NCBI RefSeq assembly: GCF_017745275.1
Contig: NZ_JAGHZS010000007.1
Coordinates: forward strand, 378,751-442,750
DNA: 64,000 nucleotides
Source: Chitinophaga sp.
Lineage (GTDB): Bacteria; Bacteroidota; Bacteroidia; Chitinophagales; Chitinophagaceae
Reading direction: 5' to 3'
Below, one piece after another: positions 26,434 through 33,916 of this stretch. The notes beneath the pieces are model-generated. The model had not been told where the DNA came from and made no database searches. It saw only the letters and a program-made list of their open reading frames with translations. Positions within the stretch are counted from its first letter, which is position 1, and the number at the start of each line of letters is the position of its first letter. Made by a program: the position numbers and the translations under genes.

Positions 26434-26870
26434 TATCTATGACGTTTTTTGTTGTTATAAACTTTGTAGATTAATAAGGCTAAACCCGCTACAGGAAGCC
26501 ATTTAAGGTATTGCCATACACCTGCATTCTCTGCGGCTTTTTGTGCCTCCAAACCGCTAACAGCGGCATTTGCACCAGCAACAGCACCGCCCGCAGCAGT
26601 AGCAAGAAGTGTTTGGCCTGCTGGATTGAAAACAGGTATCGGGCGGCCGTCTTTCTGCTGTCCGTATTTTGTCATATAGTCAGCATCAGATAAATCACGT
26701 TTATCCGCCTCCTCCTGTGAAATCATCATTGCTCCTTGACCTACGATTTTACTCGCGATCCCTCCCACAAAAGGGATTGCACCGGCAACAGTATTAGCAG
26801 TTTTCCGCAGCAGATTTCCCATGAAGGTACCGCCGGGCTTACGTTTGAAAAGATTCCCTAAAAAAGACAT
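26433..26870 (-). CDS. Gly/Ala-rich membrane provirus protein, 145 aa
   Basis: Basic N-terminus (NLFKRKPGG), then a Gly/Ala-rich amphipathic segment (ANTVAGAIPFVGGIASKIVGQGA), a charged middle, a second Ala/Gly stretch (LLATAAGGAVAGANAAVSG) and a C-terminal TM helix (WLPVAGLALLIYKVY) with an NNKKRHR tail. Likely a virion membrane or DNA-delivery protein. It starts 2 nt after the stop of the 236-aa candidate capsid gene. No family is recognised. Confidence 0.6.
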   Translation of the reverse strand: MSFLGNLFKRKPGGTFMGNLLRKTANTVAGAIPFVGGIASKIVGQGAMMISQEEADKRDLSDADYMTKYGQQKDGRPIPVFNPAGQTLLATAAGGAVAGANAAVSGLEAQKAAENAGVWQYLKWLPVAGLALLIYKVYNNKKRHR

Positions 26871-26872
26871 GC

Positions 26873-27583
26873 TTAAAAGTTTTTGTGTTTTTCAGTGTAA
26901 ATCACGAAGGCGTTATAATCCTTTGGGGTGATTGCCACTTTAAGCGCATCAAAGCAGCTTAACGAAATGTAGTTATCATAGCCTGCAACAACGTCGCTTC
27001 CGGTGCTGTTAACGCACACGAGATCGTTAATGGCGCGCGCTAAAAATTCCAGTTCTGCGCCTGTGTACTTGGTTGTTTTTGTTGGATACACAATATCTAT
27101 TTCATCGATTTTGGAAATAGGCAAATGCAGCATTACGCTATCAGCAACATTGAGGTCTTTTGTTTGACCTGTAATAGTGACGGCGGAAATTGCTTTGTAG
27201 GTGCTGGACAGAATGGGTGCATCGATAGAACTGATGTTCGTTACTGTTGTAGCATTGGCGTTATCAAATGCTATGCGGATATATTCCCCCTCCTCCAAAT
27301 GCAGCGAGCCATCAGGACTCAATTTAACCAAGCCTTTTACAAGTTTCTCGTCACGCAAATAGAAGCCTTCTTCAAACGTATTCATTTCCAACATTGTCGC
27401 GAGCGACATGCGCGGATAAATTTCTTTGCTGCCGCGATTTTTGGAAAAAAAATCCACCTTAAGAGTAATTTTAGATAGATCAATTGGGGCTGTATCAGCC
27501 AACGAAATCCCGATTCCATGTGCGGAACTCTGAAGATAAATATCATCTTTTGCAGCACCGGTAAAATTTGATAATAGTTTCAT
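26873..27583 (-). CDS. Candidate major capsid protein, 236 aa
   Basis: From ATG 27583, a 236-aa soluble protein with a dense beta-strand pattern (LSKITLKVDFFSKN, GEYIRIAFDNANATTV, KAISAVTITGQT, DSVMLHLPISKIDEIDIVYP, CFDALKVAITPKDYNAFVIY) and little helix. It has no TM helix and is followed by a run of small membrane proteins. Position and fold type make it the best candidate for a jelly-roll major capsid protein. The in-frame extension to 27628 is not needed. Capsid identity is inferred, not shown. Confidence 0.55.
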   Translation of the reverse strand: MKLLSNFTGAAKDDIYLQSSAHGIGISLADTAPIDLSKITLKVDFFSKNRGSKEIYPRMSLATMLEMNTFEEGFYLRDEKLVKGLVKLSPDGSLHLEEGEYIRIAFDNANATTVTNISSIDAPILSSTYKAISAVTITGQTKDLNVADSVMLHLPISKIDEIDIVYPTKTTKYTGAELEFLARAINDLVCVNSTGSDVVAGYDNYISLSCFDALKVAITPKDYNAFVIYTEKHKNF

Positions 27584-27639
27584 GTTATAAATATGATTTA
27601 CAGCAAAGAAACTATTCACAACCAGCACTAATGCCCGGC

Positions 27640-27849
27640 CTATACCCTTTCTGACCCCTTTTTAGCCTTATTTTGCCCCTCTATTACATCCAGTGGAACA
27701 CCATACAATATATGGAGGTGATATTGTGTAATGCGCTTAATTTTAATTTCCTTCCTATCCCCTGCTATCATTCGCTTTGCAGTCTTTTCACATACAGCGA
27801 ATAAACGCTGATAGTCTTTATAGGTCAGTAGCTTTATTGTTATTCTCAT
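27640..27849 (-). CDS. Small HTH-like provirus protein, 69 aa
   Basis: Begins MRITIKLLTYKDYQRLF. The helix-rich centre (YKDYQRLFAVCEKTAKRMI) and the positive segment GDRKEIKIKRIT look like a small DNA-binding domain; the end reads YHLHILYGVPLDVIEG. ATG 27849 lies 1 nt after the Rep stop, so it is probably translationally coupled to Rep. The longer reading to 27882 would overlap Rep. Possible regulator or Rep accessory; no family is assigned. Confidence 0.55.
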   Translation of the reverse strand: MRITIKLLTYKDYQRLFAVCEKTAKRMIAGDRKEIKIKRITQYHLHILYGVPLDVIEGQNKAKKGSERV

Positions 27850-27850
27850 C

Positions 27851-28957
27851 TTAGAAAATCGTTGCTTGTTCATAAGTTTCATTAATCAGTCCCGCTCTTC
27901 GCCCCAGTATGGAAAGTTCAGCTGATCCACCTGGGAAATGCTGTAAATACCATGTAACCAAATCCCGCTTTATTAGAAACTCCATGAGCATACGTGCCCC
28001 ATAGATAAAATAATTCTTATCAATCCTTTTAGCAGTGTGGTTTTCAGCTTCCCACCGCTTAATAAATATCTTATCCATACGCGATGACTCTGCCTTTTCT
28101 GTAAGCCTCATTAATACCGTATTAGGCTTGTCAAGTTCCAACAGAAGCACCGGTGTGAGGCGGTCTTTACGCCCTCCCCTACCTGATTCATAGAAACTGA
28201 AATGTTTATGAAAAAGTGTCTTATAAAATGTGAAACTTTGATTAGGATCTAAAATCGCCAAAGCCTTTACAGGTGTGACTTCTCCGAAGTCATATTCTAC
28301 CAGTTCTTTACAACTTGATTTCAAGCTGAACTCTAAACGCCATACAGTCGCATCTGCCGGAAACCCGGCAGATTGCCACATTTGCCTTATCCAAGGTTTA
28401 TTTTTCTTGGCGTCAAGTTCTACTGACTTGTTATAGAGGTAGTAATTAACCTCACTTACTTTGGAGCCAAAGCGCAGGTATTCAAAAAGGTTGGTACTGT
28501 CTTTATGAGAGCCGAGAATTGCAAAGTTTGCACGGTGCTTCTTAACATATGTTCCGTTAAGGAACCCGCGGATGAAATCCGCCGGGTTAAGGTCACCAGC
28601 AAAGCTGGTAAAATCTAACGCGAGATCGAGCCGGCTAATAGCGTGGAATTTTAAATGATATTGCCGGAGCAACTCTATAACAAAGCCTTTTAAATTATCT
28701 TGATAGAGAAATTTATTTTCAATTTTCAGTAACCCCATATCGCCGCCGAGGAAACTTGCATGAGGCTTGCAGACGAGCGAGGCGCATTTTTCAAAGGCGC
28801 CGGAAGGCATAAGAACAGAGATTTCGTATACCTCCCGGAACTGCCTTGTTTGGTAATCCAGTTTTTCAGTATGATACCTGAAGGTATCAATGGCCTGAAT
28901 AGTAACCGGGCATTTCACGTGGATTTGCAGCCAATCCACAGCATGTACATAATTCAT
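27851..28957 (-). CDS. Rolling-circle replication initiator (Rep_trans-like)
   Basis: 368 aa from ATG 28957. It resembles the replication initiation factor family (PF02486, Rep_trans) found in RCR plasmids and filamentous phages such as CTXphi. Residues 107-116 read ISRLDLALDF (the family's R-x-D-x-x-x-D strand), residues 159-182 carry EYLRFGSK and NYYLYNKSVEL with the likely nicking Tyr, and VWRLEFSLK (about 205-213) is the conserved R-x-E strand. It would nick the plus origin and start rolling-circle replication of a circular genome. An in-frame TTG start at 28999 is possible. Confidence 0.75.
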   Translation of the reverse strand: MNYVHAVDWLQIHVKCPVTIQAIDTFRYHTEKLDYQTRQFREVYEISVLMPSGAFEKCASLVCKPHASFLGGDMGLLKIENKFLYQDNLKGFVIELLRQYHLKFHAISRLDLALDFTSFAGDLNPADFIRGFLNGTYVKKHRANFAILGSHKDSTNLFEYLRFGSKVSEVNYYLYNKSVELDAKKNKPWIRQMWQSAGFPADATVWRLEFSLKSSCKELVEYDFGEVTPVKALAILDPNQSFTFYKTLFHKHFSFYESGRGGRKDRLTPVLLLELDKPNTVLMRLTEKAESSRMDKIFIKRWEAENHTAKRIDKNYFIYGARMLMEFLIKRDLVTWYLQHFPGGSAELSILGRRAGLINETYEQATIF

Positions 28958-28996
28958 TATGAGTTCATTCGAAATGAATGCTCCCACAATTGATGG

Positions 28997-29004
28997 CAAA
29001 CATA
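28997..29004 (-). promoter_or_regulatory. Candidate -7 element TATGTTTG upstream of rep
   Basis: Exact TAnnTTTG match on the minus strand, 40 nt before the Rep ATG. It is directly preceded (29004-29027) by a perfect 8-bp stem-loop, ACTCCCGT with ACGGGAGT, that could be a control structure or the terminator of the upstream gene. No clear -33 box. Confidence 0.4.
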
Positions 29005-29041
29005 CTCCCGTTTTACTTTACGGGAGTCGCGCTACCCTACT

Positions 29042-29089
29042 ATACAGAATTCTATATTTACAGACTCTAAATAATACAGATTTCTGTAT
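29042..29089. promoter_or_regulatory. Paired palindromic operator-like sites upstream of rep
   Basis: Two 16-bp sites, 29042-29057 (ATACAGAATTCTATAT) and 29074-29089 (ATACAGATTTCTGTAT), identical at 14 of 16 positions and 32 bp apart, about three helical turns. The second is a perfect 7-2-7 palindrome. Arrangement and position between the first gene and rep suggest a dimeric repressor operator controlling replication and structural genes. Confidence 0.6.
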
Positions 29090-29105
29090 TTGTAAGGCAG
29101 TGTAG

Positions 29106-29561
29106 CTAAACCCAATCCAGCACTTCCAAATTTTTAAAACCTAGATGCTTCACTAATTTGCGATACATGAAACGTGATTCGTAGAACGAAACGTTAACGC
29201 AGATTCCCGGAAACTTCGAGGAATAAATGTTTACTGTTCCATCATCAATAAAAAATAACCGGTCAGGGATTTGGCTACCGGGCATTTTGTAGCGTGGAAA
29301 GTAAATAAAACGGCGGTGAACAGCTTGGGCTTCAATCCCATGGTAGGTAAGGAACTTTCTAAAGGCGCGGGCATTCGTAATGCCCAATCCTTCCCACCAA
29401 AAAAAACGGGGCACTTCTTTCACATAGTAATCAAGATAGGCATCTGACATATACCCCCAATCAAGTTGGAGAACAAATGCCGACCTGATTTTTTGGTGAC
29501 TGGTAATAGGGAATGTGATACAGTTACGCAGCATAGGCGCGACTTTGCGGTTGACTCTCAT
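29106..29561 (-). CDS. Provirus protein of unknown function, 151 aa
   Basis: First gene of the element. 151 aa, basic, with aromatic-rich stretches (DYYVKEVPRFFWWEGLG, RRFIYFPRYKMPG) and no TM helix or known motif. The segment ITNARAFRKFLTYHGI may be helical. It lacks integrase or resolvase signatures. It lies upstream of the operator-like pair and may be separately transcribed from rep. Function unknown. Confidence 0.5.
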   Translation of the reverse strand: MRVNRKVAPMLRNCITFPITSHQKIRSAFVLQLDWGYMSDAYLDYYVKEVPRFFWWEGLGITNARAFRKFLTYHGIEAQAVHRRFIYFPRYKMPGSQIPDRLFFIDDGTVNIYSSKFPGICVNVSFYESRFMYRKLVKHLGFKNLEVLDWV

Positions 29562-29759
29562 AAATCAAAGAACACTTTAATGTGGCTTAATGACGAAGAA
29601 TTTAGTACTTTCACAAAATATCAGTTGAATATTTTTTAAAATTATCATGTATAAAATATTAATTAACAATAATATTATCAATATGATAAACTTTAAATTT
29701 ATCAAGGCACTTCTTCTCCTGAGAGAACATTAAAACCATCTAAAACATTCTCCTTCTGC

Positions 29760-29787
29760 ATTTTATATACTATAAATTATAGGAATA
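29760..29787 (-). promoter_or_regulatory. dif-like XerCD site, right junction
   Basis: Repeats the left site: TATAAATTATAGGAA (29771-29785) is identical over the central hexamer and the first 9 nt of the XerC arm. The XerD-side arm (29760-29770, ATTTTATATAC) matches only 8 of 11 positions. The degenerate arm is expected to come from the element and the XerC arm TTATAGGAATA from the host. Confidence 0.8.
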
Positions 29788-30204
29788 ATCCTGAGCACAA
29801 AAGATGACTAAAAAAAAGTTCTTAGTTATCTGCGGGCCTTTCTAGCTGTTTAAAAATCTGCTCATCTTTTAGGTCCTCCGAGGCGGTGATTTTCAGAATT
29901 ATTAGTGAGCTGATAATCTGTACCAAAATCTCACTTCACTCTCAGTAACTGCCTTATATCGCCAAATTGAAAATTTCGTATGAGCGTCCGCGTATTTTCA
30001 AAATGCTGCGCCCCCTATTACTGAGACTATCTTTCGTTTCTTGCCGCTTCGATATTATTACGAAGTATTCAGCTGCCTAATCCAGGATTGGTTCTTCGGG
30101 CGTCTAAACAGTTGAAAATGAACGAGCTGAGAATCGAATAAAAAAGTTCAGTCCCGACTATACACAGGATGTTGCATTCTCAGCCCATTTAAAATGCATA
30201 AAAA
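29788..30204. other. Gene-free host flank right of dif
   Basis: About 420 bp with no convincing ORF between the right dif-like site and the ridA terminator. Base composition is mixed; no repeat with the left flank is seen. Together with the left flank it makes dif lie in a roughly 0.9-kb gene-free host region. Confidence 0.4.
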
Positions 30205-30249
30205 AACCGTTTGAAACAGGATGAATTTTTCATCTCATTTCAAACGGTT
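30205..30249 (-). terminator. Terminator after the RidA gene
   Basis: 12-bp perfect stem AACCGTTTGAAA/TTTCAAACGGTT (30205-30216 with 30238-30249) containing an inner GATGAA/TTCATC stem. On the minus strand it is followed by TTTTTT. It lies 35 nt after the stop of the minus-strand RidA gene. Confidence 0.8.
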
Positions 30250-30283
30250 CAAAACTATCTCAATCCGGAACGCCGGAAAAAAA

Positions 30284-30703
30284 TTAGCTACGTTTCACTG
30301 CAAGCATTTCGATTTCTATCAACATACCGTCAAGGGCTAAACGTGGTACCGGAATCAATGTATTTACCGGGAACTTTTTATCCGTCCAGATCAGCGATGT
30401 TTCCTCCCCAAGGATATGCAGTTTGTTTTCAGTGTGATCTACTACCAGCGTGGTTTGCTTTACTACATCCTGGAAGGTTAATCCCTGTGACGCCAGCGCC
30501 GTGGCGAGGTTGGCGAAAGCTTGTTTAACCTGTGTACGAAAATCGTTGACCAGGTGGCCATCAGCGGTTTCACCGCCTTGTCCGGAGATATATACCAATG
30601 TATGGCCAGCAGGCACCACGGCCATGTGAGAATATGCATTGGGGGTTGGATCGTATAAACCCGCAGGATTAATCAACTGTGGGGTTTTGATGTCATTTTC
30701 CAT
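30284..30703 (-). CDS. RidA/YjgF-family protein
   Basis: 139-aa member of the Rid family, which hydrolyses reactive enamine/imine intermediates to ketoacids or acts in related roles. The trimeric fold is indicated by NPAGLYDPTPNAYSHMAVVPAG, VYISGQGG and NTLIPVPRLALDGMLIEIEML near the C-terminus. The catalytic Arg of canonical RidA is replaced or shifted (PRLALDG), so enamine deaminase activity is not certain. Confidence 0.85.
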   Translation of the reverse strand: MENDIKTPQLINPAGLYDPTPNAYSHMAVVPAGHTLVYISGQGGETADGHLVNDFRTQVKQAFANLATALASQGLTFQDVVKQTTLVVDHTENKLHILGEETSLIWTDKKFPVNTLIPVPRLALDGMLIEIEMLAVKRS

Positions 30704-30769
30704 GCTATTGATTTTTTATTTATCCTGCAAAGTAAAAGGAATTTGTTACAGGAAAACCGATACAGAATG

Positions 30770-31228
30770 TTATCGATCCCCCATAACAGTCACGTTTCCA
30801 TGCGGTTCAATAAATTCAATGACTTCGCCATCCGGTCCATATACCAGCGAATTATGAATGGTTAGCGGTGGTTTCCCCAGGTGCAATACCGACGGTGGCA
30901 CGCAGCTCTTAGCACCTAAAGCAATGGCCTCGTTATAAGCCACGGTGGCGTCTTTCACGGTGAGCGCAAAATGACGTAGCGCACCAGTTACAGGAGATTC
31001 CCCTGGCAACGCACGGCGTCCCTGTGCCGGAATATGAGCGTTCCGGTCAAATATTTCTATATAACCATTACTACCTGGAATGTTGAGCAGCGCTGCATAT
31101 TCGATATTAAACTCTGGCAGTGTCCAACTATGAAACTGTCGTAGCCCCAATCCTTCATAAAAACGTATGGTGGCTTTATAATCGTTCGCTTGTATGGCGA
31201 TGTGATGTATGCCTGTAATATTTGTCAT
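30770..31228 (-). CDS. VOC/glyoxalase-family protein
   Basis: 152 aa with the vicinal-oxygen-chelate fold: IHHIAIQANDYKATIRFYEGLGLRQ at the N-terminus, YIEIFDRN in the middle, LRHFALTVKDATVAYNEAIALGA beginning the second half, and a C-terminal DGEVIEFIEPHG. Metal-binding His and Glu candidates are visible (HHIAI, EIF, HFAL, EFIE). It could be a glyoxalase, dioxygenase or isomerase; the substrate is not predictable. Confidence 0.8.
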   Translation of the reverse strand: MTNITGIHHIAIQANDYKATIRFYEGLGLRQFHSWTLPEFNIEYAALLNIPGSNGYIEIFDRNAHIPAQGRRALPGESPVTGALRHFALTVKDATVAYNEAIALGAKSCVPPSVLHLGKPPLTIHNSLVYGPDGEVIEFIEPHGNVTVMGDR

Positions 31229-31278
31229 CTGTCAAAGGTACCTGCTATGGCGTAAAGAAATCTGTACTAACAAAATTG

Positions 31279-32565
31279 TTAGTTCAACTTCCTGACCTCC
31301 AGTCGCTGTGCACCATAGATGCCGGAGTGTCCGCTGAAATAATAGGCTGTAAAGCACGCGATGGCGAAATACAATACGTGATTAGTGCCAAACAATTCGA
31401 TGCCCATCAAGGTACAGGCAATGGGTGTATTGGTGGCGCCGGCAAAAACAGCAATGAACCCAAGTCCGGCAAAGAGATCAACCGGGGCTCCCATCAGCAG
31501 TGCGAGCGTATGCCCGAGAGTGGCACCTATGAAAAAAAGTGGTGTCACTTCTCCCCCTTTAAATCCCATTCCCAAAGTGATGGCCGTGAAAACCAGCTTC
31601 CAGAGCCAACTCCAGTTGTTTACATTACTGTTGGCGTCGAAAGCAGCCAATATACTGATGCCGTCAGGCGATTTACTGCTGACGCCTAAACCCAGGTAAT
31701 CCGTGGTTTCGGCCAGGTAGCTCAACAATATAATAACTACACCGCCTGCCACAGGGATTAACCAGGGTATTTTAATATAGGCGTTCGCGTGATGCTTAAT
31801 GCGATGCATCAATTTGGAAAACAGGGCGCTGCTTAGTCCAAATGCTGCCCCTGCTACTATTACTTTTCCCAACAGCCAGAGGTCCAAGTGAATAAAAGGA
31901 ATAGCAGCGGTAAGGGGTTCTCCTATATAATGAATAGCATAATGCGTGTGATGAATGTTCCAGGCGCTGCAAACGATGTCTGCAAAAACGGCGGCAATTA
32001 AGCAAGGTACCAGCGCATCATAACGCATCACGCCGATAGCCAGCACTTCCAGCGCAAATACAGCGCCTGTCAGTGGTGTGCCAAACACAGCGCCGAAACC
32101 GGCAGCTATTCCTGTCATCAGTAAAATTCGTATATCCGCTGCTGATAGTCCCAGTTTTTTACCGATCAGGCCGGCCATGCTGCCACCGATCTGTACCGCC
32201 GTTCCTTCCCGCCCGGCAGAACCACCAAATAAATGGGTAATAATAGTCGTGAGCAACACCAGCGGCGCCATTCGGGCGGGCACGCCACCGCCAGGCTGAT
32301 GGATCTCTTCCATAATCAGGTTATTCCCTTTGTCGGCCTGTTTGCCACCAATCCGGTATAACCAATAAATAAGTACGCCTGCCAGTGGCAATGCAAATAA
32401 TAACCACTCGTGTTCCCAACGTATATGCGTTACCAGGTCCAGTAACCACAAAAACAAGGCGACCAGTGAGCCCACAATGATGGCTACCGGTATTACCAAT
32501 ACAGTCCAGCGCAGTAGCTGATAAGCTACCGTCAATTGTTCCAGCGAATTTTTCAGTTTATTCAT
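31279..32565 (-). CDS. ClC-family voltage-gated chloride channel/antiporter
   Basis: 428 aa, about ten or more hydrophobic helices. The ClC selectivity motif appears as GSAGREGTAVQIGG with the gating Glu preserved (usually GREGP; here GREGT), followed by GAVFALEV and, near the C-terminus, MGFKGGEVTPLFFIGATLG. The N-terminus is short and there is no C-terminal CBS domain. Members exchange Cl- or F- for H+ or conduct it passively. Alone on its strand. Confidence 0.9.
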   Translation of the reverse strand: MNKLKNSLEQLTVAYQLLRWTVLVIPVAIIVGSLVALFLWLLDLVTHIRWEHEWLLFALPLAGVLIYWLYRIGGKQADKGNNLIMEEIHQPGGGVPARMAPLVLLTTIITHLFGGSAGREGTAVQIGGSMAGLIGKKLGLSAADIRILLMTGIAAGFGAVFGTPLTGAVFALEVLAIGVMRYDALVPCLIAAVFADIVCSAWNIHHTHYAIHYIGEPLTAAIPFIHLDLWLLGKVIVAGAAFGLSSALFSKLMHRIKHHANAYIKIPWLIPVAGGVVIILLSYLAETTDYLGLGVSSKSPDGISILAAFDANSNVNNWSWLWKLVFTAITLGMGFKGGEVTPLFFIGATLGHTLALLMGAPVDLFAGLGFIAVFAGATNTPIACTLMGIELFGTNHVLYFAIACFTAYYFSGHSGIYGAQRLEVRKLN

Positions 32566-32691
32566 ATCCTACAAATAGCAATGTGATATGGCAGCAGCTA
32601 CCATGCTAATATTTGTAGGCGCCATCAGACAGCCTATGGCTGACGGTTGGGATCAGGAAGACACCATTTCCTGTTACCGGTAAAAGTAATA

Positions 32692-33747
32692 TTAATCTTT
32701 TAATAATCCAGCAAAAAATGCTGCGCCCCATAAGGCCGACTTATCATTATTGACAATATGAATAGGTACACTAGCCAGCAACTCCGCCATACGATCGCCT
32801 TGCATATAGTGATGATAGAACTCGCCCGTTTCCAACAGCACTGCTATTTTAGGAGGAATCCCACCTCCCAGGAACAGGCCCCCGGTGGCCTTCATTTTTA
32901 ATACCAGGTTACAGGATTCCCTGGCAAGATAACGCACAAACAAGTCCATCGTTTTCACACAAACTGGTATCTTATCACTAATAGCTGCCTTACTGATTTC
33001 GGCTGAAGGATCCCCGGCATTCATCGCGGCACGCAGTGCAGTAGGTTCTTCCATCCCTTTTATATCTCTCAAAAACTCGTAAATATCATATATCCCCGGG
33101 CCGCTGATCAATCGTTCCCAACTTACAATATCATATTTCTCCTGCAGATAACGCAGCAACAGAATATCCAGGTCGGTTCTGGGTGCAAAATCGGTATGGC
33201 CTCCTTCTGTAGGAAATGGATGATGATACCTGCCATCCCAATACAACCCGGCCATACCCAAACCCGTTCCAGGCGCAATGATGGCCATGTTACCCGTATG
33301 TTCGGCAGCCCCCCGGTGTAACGTGGTTAGCTGTTGAGGCGATAAAGTAGCCAGTCCATAAGCCGTGGCTTCCAGGTCGTTGATCAGGGCTACCTGTTGT
33401 ATACCGGTAGTCTGACGGATTTCATCTTCACTCAGTTCACGTGATAAATTAGTCAGTTCCACTTTCCCCTTTACTACTGGTCCGGCTACGCCAATGCATA
33501 TACGCTGCGGTGGCGTGTCATTGCTTTCACTGATAAAGTGCTGGATGATCTCCGAAAAATTAGCATAATCGCGCGATGCATACTTATGCTCCCGGATCAT
33601 ATCCAATTGCCCCTCAGCGCTGCTAAACAGTGCAAGGTTTGTTTTGGTACCTCCCAGGTCACCGGCTAATAAATAAGTTTGGGTATCCCCTGTTTGCGGT
33701 GGTGCTATAAATTGAGGCAGATAATGCTGCTTTTTCATTGTTTGCAT
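32692..33747 (-). CDS. glk: Glucokinase (Glk family)
   Basis: 351-aa glucokinase phosphorylating glucose with ATP. Motifs: LAGDLGGTKTNLALF (phosphate-1), ICIGVAGPV, LINDLEATAYGL (sugar-binding Asn-Asp), APGTGLGMAGL (phosphate-2 region), and FPTEGGHTDFAPR with the zinc-free glucose-binding Glu/His typical of group A glucokinases. The start could also be ATG 33738. Divergent from the GH15 gene; together with OtsAB it makes a glucose/trehalose group. Confidence 0.92.
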   Translation of the reverse strand: MQTMKKQHYLPQFIAPPQTGDTQTYLLAGDLGGTKTNLALFSSAEGQLDMIREHKYASRDYANFSEIIQHFISESNDTPPQRICIGVAGPVVKGKVELTNLSRELSEDEIRQTTGIQQVALINDLEATAYGLATLSPQQLTTLHRGAAEHTGNMAIIAPGTGLGMAGLYWDGRYHHPFPTEGGHTDFAPRTDLDILLLRYLQEKYDIVSWERLISGPGIYDIYEFLRDIKGMEEPTALRAAMNAGDPSAEISKAAISDKIPVCVKTMDLFVRYLARESCNLVLKMKATGGLFLGGGIPPKIAVLLETGEFYHHYMQGDRMAELLASVPIHIVNNDKSALWGAAFFAGLLKD

Positions 33748-33916
33748 CGCTGTGGAACTTTATACTTAAAAATAAGGGTTTCCATTAAGATTGCAGCATG
33801 ATATGTTTTGTTAATAAATGTAGACCCGTCTCCCCACCTGGCATTATTGGAATAGCTTTTGTTCCGGCATGAACAATTTCAGGTAAAAAGTGTAATTCAA
33901 AAAAATTAACGGTTTT

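Larger units (their letters stand above)
22712..29770 (-). mobile_element. Xer-integrated 7.06-kb provirus of a small tailless phage (candidate new family)
   Basis: The element spans one copy of the dif core to the next; the repeats are offset by exactly 7,059 bp. All 13 genes run on the minus strand with tight ATGA/TAATG overlaps. It contains a rolling-circle initiator, a membrane-anchored lytic transglycosylase, many one-TM small proteins and beta-rich candidate capsid proteins. It has no integrase, packaging ATPase, terminase, portal or tail gene. Hairpin clusters lie in its two longest internal gaps. This fits a small circular ssDNA or dsDNA icosahedral, membrane-containing phage using host XerCD, reminiscent of Flavobacterium phage FLiP. 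A filamentous inovirus is less likely because no Zot-like ATPase is present. Confidence 0.75.

Noticed and set aside
22712..29770. Filamentous (inovirus) prophage
   Set aside because: Xer integration and a Rep_trans-like initiator fit, but there is no Zot/pI-type ATPase with a Walker motif and no short helical major coat gene with a typical signal peptide; two beta-rich proteins and a lysin point to an icosahedral phage instead.
22712..29770. Tailed-phage remnant or plasmid insertion
   Set aside because: No terminase, portal, tape measure or tail gene, and no relaxase, partition or toxin-antitoxin gene; the transglycosylase and nested TM genes suit a complete small phage better than a remnant.
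31222..31689. 155-aa plus-strand ORF overlapping the ClC gene
   Set aside because: Entirely antisense to a clear ClC-family gene and without any recognisable protein features; a shadow frame.
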